Source: Methylorubrum extorquens
GTDB taxonomy: Bacteria; Pseudomonadota; Alphaproteobacteria; Rhizobiales; Beijerinckiaceae
Reading direction: 5' to 3'
Length of the DNA: 64,000 nt
Assembly (NCBI RefSeq): GCF_024169925.1
Contig: NZ_JALJXF010000001.1
Location: 4,878,501-4,942,500 of the forward strand
A model generated the notes under the pieces. That model was not told the DNA's origin. It saw only the letters and a program-made list of their open reading frames with translations, and searched no databases. Positions 35,004 through 44,561 of the stretch are shown here, piece after piece (the first letter of the stretch is position 1; every line of letters begins with the position of its first letter). A program made the position numbers and the translations under genes.

Positions 35004-35735
35004 ATGAGACATACCGCCCTCCTCGCCGCGTTCCTCGCTCTTGCCGCACCGGCTTCGGCCCACGACCTCTGGCTCGACCCGGCGGGCAACGGCGTGCAGA
35101 TCCTCTACGGGCATCCCCACGAGCCGGAACTGCCGAGTGCCGGCAAGCTGATGAGCCTGACCGCCTACGAGCCTTCGGGCGCGGTGGCCCTGAACGCCAA
35201 GCTGCAGACCGGCCCCACGTCCACGCTCAAAGCCGCGCATCAGGGTGACGCGCTGTACGCCGCAGCCTACGACAACGGCTACTGGGTCCGCCTGCCCGAC
35301 GGCAGCTACCGCAACGCCAGCAAACGGATGCTGCCGCAAGCCGACAAGAGCCTGTGGTCGGTGAAGTTCGCCAAGGCTGTCTCCGGCCCGACGGCCCCGT
35401 GGGACAAGGTCATCGGCCAGCCGCTTGAGATCGTCCCGCTGGAGGAGCCGGCCGCGGCCTCGGGCCGGATCAAGGTACGGGTGCTGTTCGAGGGCCGTCC
35501 GCTCGGAGGCGCCAGCGTGGTCGCCACCGACGGCGTGAACTTCAAGAGCGAGGCGGATCAGACCCGCGCCACGACGGATGCGCAGGGCGTGGCGGTGGTG
35601 CCGCTGCGCAGTGCCGGCCCGCAGGTGCTCGGTGTGGCGCACCGCGTGAACCCTTCGCAGACGCCGACGCTGGCCGATGCGGACAGCTACGGCGCCACGC
35701 TCGCCTTCACGGTCACCGACCCGAAGACCAACTGA
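35004..35735 (+). CDS. DUF4198 family periplasmic protein (possible Ni/Co-uptake related)
   Basis: Exported protein of 243 aa with a clear signal peptide (MRHTALLAAFLALAAPASAH; cleavage near residue 19-20). The mature N-terminus HDLWLDP is typical of DUF4198/NikK-like proteins, in which the terminal His takes part in Ni or Co binding. The C-terminal domain (KVRVLFEGRPLGGASVVATD, TDAQGVAVVPL) is an Ig-like carbohydrate-regulatory-type fold. It stands alone in front of a strong terminator. A link to nickel supply for the urease 6 kb away is possible but not shown. Confidence 0.75.
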   Translation: MRHTALLAAFLALAAPASAHDLWLDPAGNGVQILYGHPHEPELPSAGKLMSLTAYEPSGAVALNAKLQTGPTSTLKAAHQGDALYAAAYDNGYWVRLPDGSYRNASKRMLPQADKSLWSVKFAKAVSGPTAPWDKVIGQPLEIVPLEEPAAASGRIKVRVLFEGRPLGGASVVATDGVNFKSEADQTRATTDAQGVAVVPLRSAGPQVLGVAHRVNPSQTPTLADADSYGATLAFTVTDPKTN

Positions 35736-35845
35736 GCGCAAGGGGCGGCAATCGGTGGCGCCGGCTTCGATGGCCCGCGTCACCGGGAAAGGGCTGGGCC
35801 GCGGTGCCCGCCGGTACCGTATCGTCTTCGACAAGACATGAAGCA

Positions 35846-35879
35846 GGGGCGCACCGGTTTCCCGGTGCGCCCCTTTTTT
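35846..35879 (+). terminator. intrinsic terminator after DUF4198 gene
   Basis: GGGGCGCACCGG and CCGGTGCGCCCC form a perfect 12-bp stem with a TTTC loop, followed by six T residues. The best rho-independent terminator in the window, 110 nt after the stop. Confidence 0.92.
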
Positions 35880-36232
35880 CGTCGCGGTTCTGCGGCGCTT
35901 GCGATCGGCGATGTGCGCAAACCGAAGAGCTTCCGTCGATGCCTCATAAATTTATGTAGTTATCAGTATTTATCTATATTCGCCTGGTTCCGAAATTGTT
36001 GGCGCGGGATGACTTCGATCCGATCGGGCCCGGCGGCCCAGGCTTCGCAGACGGTCTCGTACGGTGTGTGCTCCTGCAGAGAGTTTGGCCCATAGCGCTT
36101 CCCTCCACGCAGGTGGGGAGACCGCACCATCACACCCGTGACCAGACATTTGGCGAAGGACCGTCCTTGCATACCAGCAAGGGCTCACCATCTTCAGACC
36201 ATCCAACGGGATGGCTTGAGGATGGTAGTGGG
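35880..36232. other. intergenic region with an AT-rich island
   Basis: The 60 nt around 35940-36000 are strongly AT-rich for this genome (TAAATTTATGTAGTTATCAG, TATTTATCTATATTCG). No gene is supported. It may hold the promoter of the ribbon-helix-helix gene or mark foreign DNA. Confidence 0.4.
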
Positions 36233-36652
36233 ATGGTAGATGACGTTCCGGGCCTCCGGCCAAGAGCGCCGGACAGCGAGAAGCTGACGATCAACCTCGG
36301 CTTTGTCGATCTCGGCCGAGTCGATCTGCTGGTTCGAGACGGCTTCTATGCCAATCGCGCCGATTTCATCCGAACGGCCGTGCGCAATCAGCTCGACCGT
36401 CAGGGCGATGCCGTCACGCAGTCGTTGGCCCGCAAGAGGCTCAGCCTGGGTCTCTCGCACTACACCCGGCAGGATCTCGAAGCGGCAAGAGACGCCGGCA
36501 CTCCGCTGCACATCCAGGTTCTCGGCCTCGCCAGCATCGCTCCCGATGTGACGCCGGAACTCGCCCGCGCCGCCATCGCCTCCGTGCAAGTGCTCGGCGC
36601 TTTCCACGCCAAGCCGGCGGTCAAGGCAGCCCTGGCCGACCGTACGGCCTGA
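36233..36652 (+). CDS. ribbon-helix-helix (CopG/MetJ-type) DNA-binding protein
   Basis: Protein of 139 aa from ATG 36233. The N-terminal RHH motif is visible as KLTINLGFVDLGRVDLLVRD, followed by GFYANRADFIRTAVRNQLDR (residues about 20-55), where the first strand enters the DNA groove. The C-terminal half (LARKRLSLGLSHYTRQDLEA, VTPELARAAIASVQVLGAF) is helical. It lies 74 nt before the PHB-depolymerase-type gene on the same strand and may regulate that unit. No antitoxin-toxin partner is apparent. Confidence 0.75.
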   Translation: MVDDVPGLRPRAPDSEKLTINLGFVDLGRVDLLVRDGFYANRADFIRTAVRNQLDRQGDAVTQSLARKRLSLGLSHYTRQDLEAARDAGTPLHIQVLGLASIAPDVTPELARAAIASVQVLGAFHAKPAVKAALADRTA

Positions 36653-36726
36653 TCTCTCCTCTCAACGCCTTCGGGGCGTATCCGAACCCTCGCCCCGGCC
36701 CGCCGACCTCATTCAGGATCGTGATC

Positions 36727-37986
36727 ATGAACGCATTCTCCGGCATCGACATGGGTGAGGTGACCCGTCTCACCCGCGCCGGCCAGCTCACCGAAGCCAT
36801 GGCCCTCCTTCAGGGGCGCTCGGCCAACGCCAAGCCGCAAGCGAACGCGCCAGAGGGTGGGCCCGGCAAGAACGGCCGCACCGCGCGATCATGGCCGACG
36901 ATCGACATGGTCGCGCCTCGGACCGCGGGTGAAGCGTGGACCGCGCCGGGCTTCGGAAAAGGGACCGACAGCGAAGCCCCCTCTGGCCGGACCGATGCCT
37001 CGGACCGACAGGGGCTTGCGGAGACCCTGCGGTCCTTGCGCGAGCGCTTTCCCAAGATGGGCGCGATCCCCGGCCTCGGGGATGGCCTCGGATCGCCTCA
37101 GCGATCCCCCATCCCGGTACCGGATGGGGCTCGATACGAGGAGCGGACCTTCTCCAATGCGGCGGGCAGCCGGACGTACAAGGTCTATGTCCCGAGCGGC
37201 TATACCGGCCAAGCGCTTCCGCTCGTCGTCATGCTGCACGGCTGTACCCAGTCGCCCGATGACTTCGCGTCCGGGACGCGGATGAACGAGCTTGCCGAAG
37301 AGCAGACCTTCTTGGTGGCCTATCCCGGCCAGCCTCAATCGGCCAACATGCAGAAGTGCTGGAACTGGTTCAACGCGGCCGATCAGCAGCGCGGCGCGGG
37401 CGAGCCTTCGCTGATCGCGGGAATTGCTCAAGAAGTCGTCCGCGAGTTCTCGGCCGATTCCGGACGGGTCTACATCGCGGGACTGTCCGCCGGTGGAGCG
37501 GCCGCCGCGATCATGGCGGCGACCTACCCCGATCTGTTCGCGGCGATCGGCGTCCACTCCGGTCTGCCCTATGGTGCGGCCAAGGATATGCCCTCCGCCT
37601 TTGCTGCTATGAACGGCGGCGGGACGGCCCAGCCGCTGGGAATGCGCGCGTCGGTCCCCACCATCGTCTTCCACGGCGATGCGGATCGCACCGTCAACGC
37701 ATCCAACGGCGACCGTATCATCGCCCAGGCCAAGCCGGACGGAGCCTTGAAGAAGGTCGTCACCCGCGGGGAAAGTCCGGGTGGCATGGCCTACACCCGG
37801 AGCGTCCAGTCCGATCAATCCGGACGCGAGGTGTTGGAGCAGTGGGTTCTGCATGGAGCGGGCCATGCCTGGTCCGGCGGAAGCGCGAATGGCACCTACA
37901 CGGATCCGCGCGGTCCCGACGCCAGCCGCGAGATGATGCGCTTCTTCATGGCGCACACAGGCGCAAGTGATACGGCACAACTCTAA
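36727..37986 (+). CDS. PHB depolymerase family (LpqC-type) esterase
   Basis: Protein of 419 aa (ATG 36727; a GTG at 36721 is an alternative). The N-terminal 100 residues include MNAFSGIDMGEVTRLTRAGQ and a low-complexity segment, as in related rhizobial polyhydroxyalkanoate-depolymerase-like proteins. The esterase domain holds VVMLHGCTQSPDDFASGTRM (oxyanion part, near 170), lipase box GLSAGGAA near 258, FHGDADRTVN (Asp) near 315 and GAGHAWSGG (His) near 380. No signal peptide is seen, so it may act on intracellular polymer or other esters. It forms a pair with the ribbon-helix-helix gene and is followed by an imperfect hairpin. Confidence 0.85.
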   Translation: MNAFSGIDMGEVTRLTRAGQLTEAMALLQGRSANAKPQANAPEGGPGKNGRTARSWPTIDMVAPRTAGEAWTAPGFGKGTDSEAPSGRTDASDRQGLAETLRSLRERFPKMGAIPGLGDGLGSPQRSPIPVPDGARYEERTFSNAAGSRTYKVYVPSGYTGQALPLVVMLHGCTQSPDDFASGTRMNELAEEQTFLVAYPGQPQSANMQKCWNWFNAADQQRGAGEPSLIAGIAQEVVREFSADSGRVYIAGLSAGGAAAAIMAATYPDLFAAIGVHSGLPYGAAKDMPSAFAAMNGGGTAQPLGMRASVPTIVFHGDADRTVNASNGDRIIAQAKPDGALKKVVTRGESPGGMAYTRSVQSDQSGREVLEQWVLHGAGHAWSGGSANGTYTDPRGPDASREMMRFFMAHTGASDTAQL

Positions 37987-37987
37987 A

Positions 37988-38031
37988 GCATCATTCCGAA
38001 ATGTGGTTGCCGGCTTTCGGAAAAATGATGC
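37988..38031. repeat. imperfect palindrome of the GCATCATTCCGAAA family
   Basis: GCATCATTCCGAAA (37988-38001) and TTTCGGAAAAATGATGC (38015-38031) pair with a 3-nt A bulge around a GGTTGCCGG centre. This resembles, from memory, the dispersed GCATGATC...TTTTCCGAAAACCGGTT...GATCATGC palindromes of Rhizobiales and Methylobacteriaceae. It starts 2 nt after the esterase stop, so it can also serve as its terminator. Confidence 0.6.
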
Positions 38032-38306
38032 AAAGACAATAATTTAGATTATCGCCCTGGATTCGATATCAAGGATGATAGTCTAGGCATGGAATACCGA
38101 TCTGCCTGAGAAGGCCGCGATGCTGCGCGGCTGCCAGCCCGAACGTGCCGGCGGCCGCGCAATACGTAGACCATCAGCACCAGCTGCGGTCTCTCGGTTG
38201 TGATCGGCGGGCGGGCCTTTCTCGATGCAAGATCTGCAGGTTGCAAGTCGGCCAAGCGACCGAGCCCTACCTGTCGCGGGCCGAGGTACGAGACACGGGA
38301 TGCCGA

Positions 38307-38347
38307 CTGATACGGCTTCCGCTTGATCCAAGCGGGGGCCGTATCAG
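38307..38347. repeat. 41-nt palindromic repeat (CTGATACGGC arms)
   Basis: CTGATACGGC (38307-38316) and GCCGTATCAG (38338-38347) are perfect outer arms. Inside, CCGCTTG and CAAGCGG pair around an ATC loop, with a TT/GG mismatch between the stems. The shape is that of a REP-like element. It lies within the 510-nt gap before rsgA, in which no gene was found. Confidence 0.65.
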
Positions 38348-38496
38348 CAAGCCCGCGCGGCGCCTGAGGAGGGATCCCATCACGCCGAAGCCCAAATCCG
38401 CCATCCCTAAGGGATCAAACGGATTCGGCATGAGCTGATCGCCTGTGGGAAGCGTGCCATGGTGAGGGGCGCTGGTCACGAGACCGACGCCATGTC

Positions 38497-39531
38497 ATGT
38501 GCAGGCCGGTGACCGATCATCCCGAACTTCTCCCGCCTGTGCCGCTTGCGAGCCTGGGTTGGCTCGCCTTCTTCGAGGAGCAGCGTGAACCGCACGAGAC
38601 GGATCTCGCCCCGATGCGGATCGCCACGGTTCACCGCTCACGCCTGACCGCCCTGTCGGAGACCGGATCGGTCAAGCTGGACCTTCCTGTTCATACCAAC
38701 ACCGGGGATTTCGCCGTGGGCGATTGGGTGCTGGTTCACCCCCAGACCCGGATGCTCCACCGCCGTTTGAACCGTCGGACGGTGCTGGAGCGACGCGTCG
38801 AAGGCAGCAGAACCCTGCAGCCCGCGGCAGCCAATGTCGATACGCTGTTCATCGTCACCTCCTGCAATGCCGATTTCAATCAGGCTCGACTGGAGCGCTA
38901 CCTGGCACTGGCCAATCAGGGCGGCACGAATCCGGTGATCTTGCTCACCAAAGCCGACATGGCAGCCGATGTTGACGCCTATCGCAACCAGGCGGCCGCG
39001 TTGCAGCGCGGGCTCGACGTCATAACCGTCAATCCCCGCCTACCGACGGCGGCAAGCACCTTGGCCGCGTGGTGCGGGGTGGGACAGACCGTGGCGCTGG
39101 TCGGCTCTTCCGGTGTCGGCAAATCAACGCTGGTGAACACGCTGGCCGGTCCAGGGCAGGAGCTTCCTCAAGAGACCGGAGGCATTCGCGAGCACGACGC
39201 CAAGGGCCGTCATACCACGACGTCGCGTTCCCTGCACGCCATTGCGGGGGGCGGCTGGGTGATCGACACGCCGGGGATGCGGACACTGCATGTCAGCGGC
39301 GCTGCGGACGGGATCGCGACCCTGTTCGCCGAGATCACCGAACTCGCGCCCTCGTGCCGGTTCCGCGACTGTACGCACGCGCACGAGCCCGGCTGCGCCG
39401 CGCAGGCCGCGGTCGCGGACGGCAGGCTCGACCCGGAGCGGCTGACGCGTTGGCGAAAGCTTCTCACCGAAAACCGCGACAACACGCCAACCCCCACGGG
39501 CCCGCGCGGCCGGCGGAGTGCCGGCGGGTAG
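38497..39531 (+). CDS. rsgA: ribosome small-subunit-dependent GTPase A
   Basis: Circularly permuted GTPase of 344 aa that helps mature the 30S subunit. The order is diagnostic: an N-terminal OB-fold (KLDLPVHTNTGDFAVGDWVL), then G4 LLTKAD near 150, G5, Walker A GSSGVGKST near 205, G2 (GRHTTTSRSLH) and G3 DTPGM near 257. A C-terminal zinc knuckle follows (CRFRDCTHAHEPGC near 288-301). The start is uncertain: ATG 38497 or GTG 38509, neither with a strong binding site. Convergent with nrdJ across a 38-bp palindrome. Confidence 0.92.
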   Translation: MCRPVTDHPELLPPVPLASLGWLAFFEEQREPHETDLAPMRIATVHRSRLTALSETGSVKLDLPVHTNTGDFAVGDWVLVHPQTRMLHRRLNRRTVLERRVEGSRTLQPAAANVDTLFIVTSCNADFNQARLERYLALANQGGTNPVILLTKADMAADVDAYRNQAAALQRGLDVITVNPRLPTAASTLAAWCGVGQTVALVGSSGVGKSTLVNTLAGPGQELPQETGGIREHDAKGRHTTTSRSLHAIAGGGWVIDTPGMRTLHVSGAADGIATLFAEITELAPSCRFRDCTHAHEPGCAAQAAVADGRLDPERLTRWRKLLTENRDNTPTPTGPRGRRSAGG

Positions 39532-39582
39532 ATCCATGCCGCCTCGATGAGGCATCGGACGATCGTGCAGGCAGTTTCACAT

Positions 39583-39620
39583 CACGAAGGGCGCGCAGTG
39601 ATCACTGCGCGCCCTTCGTG
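39583..39620. terminator. 38-bp perfect palindrome between rsgA and nrdJ
   Basis: CACGAAGGGCGCGCAGTGA at 39583-39601 is followed at once by its exact reverse complement to 39620. It sits between the 3' ends of convergent genes, so a bidirectional terminator is the likely role. The lack of any spacer means the hairpin loop must form from the palindrome centre. Confidence 0.7.
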
Positions 39621-39719
39621 CAATTCAATCTTATGGTTTGAACCAACCTGCGCTTCGGCTCCGTTGGGTCATTCTATGCTTCCGCCTATACCCGTTGAAA
39701 CCGAACGCGTGCCGGTGCC

Positions 39720-42700
39720 TCAGGAGCACCCTGTTGTGCTTCCGCAGGTGTCGCACTTCAGGCAGGTGCCGTTGCGGACCAGCGTGAAGTTCGCGCATTC
39801 GGGGCAGGCCTCGCCGACATAGCCCTTCATCTTCGCTTCGGCCCTGCGGTCGGCGACGCTGCGCTCCGCCTTCGGCTCCGGCTTGGCGAAGGGCAGCGCC
39901 TCGATGCTGCCGAGGCCCTGAGGCTCCGCCTTCAGGGCGGTCGCACCCAGCACAGCGTGGACCGTGCCGCCGGCCGGGGCCGTCTGGCCCGTGGCAGCCG
40001 CGGCGACACCCATCGTCGCGCCCGACGGGCCGCCCTGGATCAGGGTGAGCCGATCGGCCGAGCCGCGCAGCAGGCCGCGGGAGACCACCGCCGAGGCGGC
40101 CGGGGCCGGCTTACCCGTCTCGCGGGTGGTGTCGCCCTCGCCGCCGCCGAGCACCGTGCCGCCGATCTCGGCCGGGTTGACGTGGGCAAGGTCGGTCCGT
40201 CCGAGATACGAGACGGCCAGTTCGCGGAACACGTAGTCGAGCAGCGAGGTCGCGTTCTTGATCGCGTCGTTGCCCTGCACGAAGCCCGCCGGCTCGAAGC
40301 GGGTGAAGGTGAAGGCCTCGACGTATTCCTCCAGCGGCACGCCGTATTGGAGGCCGAGCGAGATCGCGATGGCGAAGTTGTTCATCAAGCTCCGGAAGGT
40401 CGCGCCCTCCTTGTGCATGTCGATGAAGATCTCGCCGAGCCGCCCGTCGTCGTACTCGCCGGTGCGCAGGTAGACCTTGTGCCCGCCGACGACCGCCTTC
40501 TGGGTGTAGCCCTTGCGGCGATCCGGCATCTTCTCGCGCGAGCGGATCCGCTCGATGCGCTCGATCACCCGCTCGACGATCTTTTCCGCCGCCGCCGTCG
40601 CCTTGGCGGCGGCCGGGGCCTGGATGATCGCCTCAAGAGCCTCGTCGGCCTCCTCCTCGTCATCGGCGATCAGCGCCGAGTTGAGCGGCTGCGATAGCTT
40701 GGAGCCGTCACGGTAGAGGGCGTTCGCCTTCAGCGCGAGGCGCCAGGACAGCAGGTACGCCGCCTTGCAATCCTCCACCGTGGCGTCGTTGGGCATGTTG
40801 ATGGTCTTGGAGATCGCCCCCGAGATGAAGGGCTGCGCCGCGGCCATCATCTGGATGTGGCTCTCGACCGAGAGGTAGCGCTTGCCGGTGCGCCCGCAGG
40901 GGTTGGCGCAATCGAACACCGCGTAGTGCTCGAGCTTGAGGAAGGGCGCGCCCTCCAGCGTCATCGCTCCGCAGACATGGGTGTTGGCGGCCTCGATCTC
41001 GCGCTTCGAGAAGCCGAGGAAGGGGAGCAACTCGAAGGTCGGGTCGGCCAGCTTCTCGGCGGGCACCTTGAGGGTGTCCTTGAGGAAGTCGTCGCCGAGG
41101 TTCCAGCGGTTGAACACGAACTTGATGTCGAAGGCCGACTTCAGCCCGGCTTCCACCGCCGCGATCTTGTCGTCGGTGAAGCCCTTGGCGCGGAGCGACC
41201 CTGGGTTGATCGCGGGGGCCTGGCCCATGGAGCCGTGGCCGACGGCGTAAGCCTCGATCTCGGCGATCTCGGCCTCGCGGTAGCCCAGCGCCCGCAGGGC
41301 GTCGGGGGCGGCTTGGTTGATGATCTTGAAGTAGCCGCCGCCGGCGAGCTTCTTGAACTTCACCAGGGCGAAGTCGGGCTCGATGCCGGTGGTGTCGCAA
41401 TCCATCACGAGGCCGATCGTGCCGGTCGGCGCGATCACGGTGGCCTGCGCGTTGCGGTAGCCGTGCTGCTCGCCGAGCGACAGCGCCCGGTCCCAGGCCG
41501 CGCGAGCATGGGCGCCGATATCGGCCTGCGGGATGTTGGCGTGGTCGAGGGGCACGGGGGCGACGTTCAGGCCTTCGTAGCCGGCGGCCTCGCCATGCGC
41601 CGCGCGGCGATGGTTGCGGATCACCCGCAGCATGTGCCCGGCGTTGTCCGGATACGCCTCGAAGGTGCCGAGTTCGGCCGCCATCTCGGCGGAGGTGGCA
41701 TAGGCCACGCCCGTCATGATCGCGGTGAGCGCACCGGCGAGCGCCCGGCCCTTATCGGAATCGTAGGGCAGGCCCATGGTCATCAGCAGGCCGCCGATAT
41801 TGGCGTAGCCGAGGCCCAGGGTGCGGTACTTGTAGGAAAGCTCGGCGATCTCCTTCGAGGGAAACTGCGCCATCATCACCGAGATTTCGAGCACCACCGT
41901 CCAGAGCCGGTTGAGGTGCTCGAAGGCGTGCGTGTCGAAGTGCTTGGCCCCACGATCGTACATCGTCAGCAGGTTGGCGCTGGCGAGGTTGCAGGCGGTG
42001 TCGTCGAGGAACATGTACTCGGAGCACGGGTTCGAGGCCCGGATCCGCCCGCCCTCCGGGCAGGTGTGCCAGTCGTTCATCGTGGTGTTGAAGTGAAGGC
42101 CCGGATCGGCCGAGGCCCAGGCGGCCTCACCGATCTTTTCCCACAGGTCGCGCGCCTGGGGCGTCTTCACGACCTTGCCCGTGGTGCGGGAGGTCAAGCT
42201 CCACGGCCCGTCCGCTTCCACCGCGCGCAAGAACTCGTCGGTCAGCGAGACCGAGTTGTTGGAGTTCTGGCCGGCGACCGTGAGGTAGGCCTCCGAATCC
42301 CAATCGGTGTCGTAGACGGGGAAGTCGATCTTGGTGAAGCCTTGCTTAGCGAACTGCACGACGCGCTTGATGTAGGCGTCCGGCACCATCGCCTTGCGGG
42401 CGGCCTTGATCTCACGCTTGAGCGCCGGGTTGCGCTCGGGGTCGAAGCAGGCGTCGCCCTCGGCCTCGCACTGGGTGCAGGCCTTCATCACCGCGGTGAG
42501 GTGCTTGGAGACGACCTTGGAGCCGGTCACCAGCGCGGCAACCTTCTGCTCCTCCTTCACCTTCCAGTCGATGAAGTTCTCGACATCGGGATGGTCGATA
42601 TCGACGATCACCATCTTGGCAGCGCGCCGTGTGGTGCCGCCGGACTTGATCGCACCCGCCGCCCGATCGCCGATCTTGAGGAACGACATCAGGCCGGACG

Positions 42701-43451
42701 ACTTGCCGCCGCCGCCGAGCTTTTCGTTCTCGCCGCGCAGCATGGAGAAGTTCGAGCCGGTGCCCGAGCCGTACTTGAACAGGCGCGCCTCGCGCACCCA
42801 CAGGTCCATGATGCCGCCCTCGTTGACGAGGTCGTCCTGCACGGACTGGATGAAGCAGGCATGCGGCTGCGGGTGCTCGTAGGCTGTGGCCGACTTCGTC
42901 AGCACACCGGTCTTCGGGTCGCAGTAGAAATGGCCCTGGCTCGGCCCGTCGATGCCGTAGGCCCAGTGCAGGCCGGTGTTGAACCATTGCGGCGAGTTCG
43001 GCGCCACCATCTGGCGGGCGAGCATGAAGCGCAGCTCGTCCTGGAACGCCGAAGCGTCCTCCTCCGAGGAGAAGTAGCCGCCCTTCCAGCCCCAATAGGT
43101 CCAGCAGCCGGCGAGCCGGTCGAACACCTGGGTGGAGGAGATCTCGGAAACGAAGCGCTCTTCCTCCGGCAGTTCGGCGAGCGCGGCCTCATCCGGCACG
43201 GCGCGCCAGAGGAAGGAGGGGACGCTGTTCTCTTCCACCTTCTTCAGGCGGGCCGGGACGCCGGCCTTGCGGAAATACTTCTGCGCCAGCACGTCGGCGG
43301 CGACTTGGCTCCAACTCTCCGGCACGGAGATGCCGTCGAGCCGGAAGACGATCGAACCGTCCGGGTTGCGAATCTCGCTCACCGCCTTGCGGAAGGCGAT
43401 GGCTGCGTAGGGCGATTGGCCTGCCGTGGTGTAGCGCCGCTCGAACCGCAT
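39720..43451 (-). CDS. nrdJ: vitamin B12-dependent (class II) ribonucleotide reductase
   Basis: Reduces ribonucleotides to deoxyribonucleotides using adenosylcobalamin, independent of oxygen. The product is 1243 aa, the large form found in alphaproteobacteria. Visible: [14 protein letters not shown], radical-transfer and active-site Cys regions ([33 protein letters not shown]), [18 protein letters not shown] near 550 and [20 protein letters not shown] near 750. The C-terminal [20 protein letters not shown] is a Cys4 zinc ribbon with the final CGSTTGCS thiol tail. GAGGGAGAGG precedes ATG 43451; an upstream in-frame ATG at 43601 is rejected. Its need for B12 fits the riboswitch at 18731. Confidence 0.96.
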   Translation of the reverse strand: MRFERRYTTAGQSPYAAIAFRKAVSEIRNPDGSIVFRLDGISVPESWSQVAADVLAQKYFRKAGVPARLKKVEENSVPSFLWRAVPDEAALAELPEEERFVSEISSTQVFDRLAGCWTYWGWKGGYFSSEEDASAFQDELRFMLARQMVAPNSPQWFNTGLHWAYGIDGPSQGHFYCDPKTGVLTKSATAYEHPQPHACFIQSVQDDLVNEGGIMDLWVREARLFKYGSGTGSNFSMLRGENEKLGGGGKSSGLMSFLKIGDRAAGAIKSGGTTRRAAKMVIVDIDHPDVENFIDWKVKEEQKVAALVTGSKVVSKHLTAVMKACTQCEAEGDACFDPERNPALKREIKAARKAMVPDAYIKRVVQFAKQGFTKIDFPVYDTDWDSEAYLTVAGQNSNNSVSLTDEFLRAVEADGPWSLTSRTTGKVVKTPQARDLWEKIGEAAWASADPGLHFNTTMNDWHTCPEGGRIRASNPCSEYMFLDDTACNLASANLLTMYDRGAKHFDTHAFEHLNRLWTVVLEISVMMAQFPSKEIAELSYKYRTLGLGYANIGGLLMTMGLPYDSDKGRALAGALTAIMTGVAYATSAEMAAELGTFEAYPDNAGHMLRVIRNHRRAAHGEAAGYEGLNVAPVPLDHANIPQADIGAHARAAWDRALSLGEQHGYRNAQATVIAPTGTIGLVMDCDTTGIEPDFALVKFKKLAGGGYFKIINQAAPDALRALGYREAEIAEIEAYAVGHGSMGQAPAINPGSLRAKGFTDDKIAAVEAGLKSAFDIKFVFNRWNLGDDFLKDTLKVPAEKLADPTFELLPFLGFSKREIEAANTHVCGAMTLEGAPFLKLEHYAVFDCANPCGRTGKRYLSVESHIQMMAAAQPFISGAISKTINMPNDATVEDCKAAYLLSWRLALKANALYRDGSKLSQPLNSALIADDEEEADEALEAIIQAPAAAKATAAAEKIVERVIERIERIRSREKMPDRRKGYTQKAVVGGHKVYLRTGEYDDGRLGEIFIDMHKEGATFRSLMNNFAIAISLGLQYGVPLEEYVEAFTFTRFEPAGFVQGNDAIKNATSLLDYVFRELAVSYLGRTDLAHVNPAEIGGTVLGGGEGDTTRETGKPAPAASAVVSRGLLRGSADRLTLIQGGPSGATMGVAAAATGQTAPAGGTVHAVLGATALKAEPQGLGSIEALPFAKPEPKAERSVADRRAEAKMKGYVGEACPECANFTLVRNGTCLKCDTCGSTTGCS

Positions 43452-43970
43452 GAATCCCTCTCCCTCGGAGCCAAGCGACCCCGTGCCGCGGCGCAGGCCG
43501 CGGATCATGGATGAAAAGCCGGATGTGCCTCGGCCGATTCGGAGCCCCGCAACAGACGACGTGGGGACCTGTCCGCCATGCGAAAACGGGGTTCTTCCCA
43601 AACCCCGCCGAACCGTTCGAAGCGATGCCCGGACCTTACGTCCGAGTGGCCATCTGCGTCAATAACTAGTGCCGGCTACCCGTGTTCCGCGCTAGATGTT
43701 GTGTTCTGCGTGATAAATCTGTGGATATTCGAGGCGCTTCGCTAAGTGGCCTTTCGGCTTGATCGAATCCGCCGGGAAATTTTTTCGGTCCACAGGGAGC
43801 GCTGCGCGTTTGGCCGCCCGCGGCAGGGTCGGACAGGGTTAACGGCGGCGCGAGACAGGGGAGGCGTGCCGTAAATGCGACAGCGACCCGGAGTGCTGGA
43901 CTCATACGCGCGCGGCGACCATAACGACCGCGGCGACGGCACCGCGGGTCCGTCGCTTGCCGGAGGAATC
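43452..43970. other. divergent intergenic region nrdJ / NDUFA12 gene
   Basis: The 519-nt gap holds the promoters of two divergent genes and no supported gene. On the minus strand ACACAACATCTAGCGC (43689-43704) agrees at about 12 of 16 positions with the NrdR-box pattern ACACTATATCTAGTGT; a second box at the expected spacing is not clear. The 43680-43740 stretch is the most AT-rich part. Confidence 0.35.
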
Positions 43971-44387
43971 ATGGCCCTCAAGGACACGCTGCTGCGCATC
44001 TTCACTTGGTGGAACGGGCAGACGATGTCGCTCGCGCTCTATACCGCGCGCAGCGGCCAGTTCGTCGGCTCGGACGAGCTGGGCAACAAGTACTACAAGG
44101 CGCTGGGCCCGTTGATCGACCGCTCGGTCGGCCCGGAGCGGCGCTGGGTGGTCTATAACGGCTATGCCGACGCCTCCCGTGTGCCGCCGGGCTGGCGGGC
44201 GTGGCTGTGCCACAACGGCGACGTCGCCCCGAGCGAGGAGGATTATCGCCCCCGCGAGTGGCAGAAGGCCCATGAGGAGAACCTCACCGGCACGGCGGCG
44301 GCCTATCGGCCGAAGGGCTCGCAGCTCTCCTGGGGCCAGCGCCCGGCCGCGACCGGCGACTATGTGCCGTGGGCGCCGGGCGAGTAG
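43971..44387 (+). CDS. NDUFA12-type NADH:ubiquinone oxidoreductase accessory subunit (17.2 kDa)
   Basis: Peripheral-arm accessory subunit of complex I found in alphaproteobacteria and mitochondria; 138 aa. Typical text: LLRIFTWWNGQTMSLALYTA, FVGSDELGNKYYKAL, RRWVVYNGYADASRVPPGWR and the C-terminal LSWGQRPAATGDYVPWAPGE. A CCGGAGGAATC binding site precedes the ATG at 43971. It is followed by a DUF2155 gene, the usual alphaproteobacterial order. The main nuo operon is at 60174 onward. Confidence 0.92.
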   Translation: MALKDTLLRIFTWWNGQTMSLALYTARSGQFVGSDELGNKYYKALGPLIDRSVGPERRWVVYNGYADASRVPPGWRAWLCHNGDVAPSEEDYRPREWQKAHEENLTGTAAAYRPKGSQLSWGQRPAATGDYVPWAPGE

Positions 44388-44561
44388 ATCCCGCCGCGGC
44401 GCAAGGGCCGACCACGACCGGCCGCGTCGTGGCCGGCGCGTAACCCGGCCGGAACTGAGAGGCTCACGGCCCTGCCGCCCTTTTTCCACCACCCTTGGGG
44501 TGTTGGAACGGCGGCACCTTTTGCCGGCCGCGAGGGCCGGCGCCAGACTCAAGAGGGCGCC

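Noticed and set aside
36233..36652. Antitoxin of a ribbon-helix-helix toxin-antitoxin pair
   Set aside because: The downstream gene is a 419-aa esterase and no RelE/ParE-type toxin is present.
40857..43514. 885-codon open frame on the plus strand opposite nrdJ
   Set aside because: Caused by high GC third positions in nrdJ; no recognisable protein pattern.
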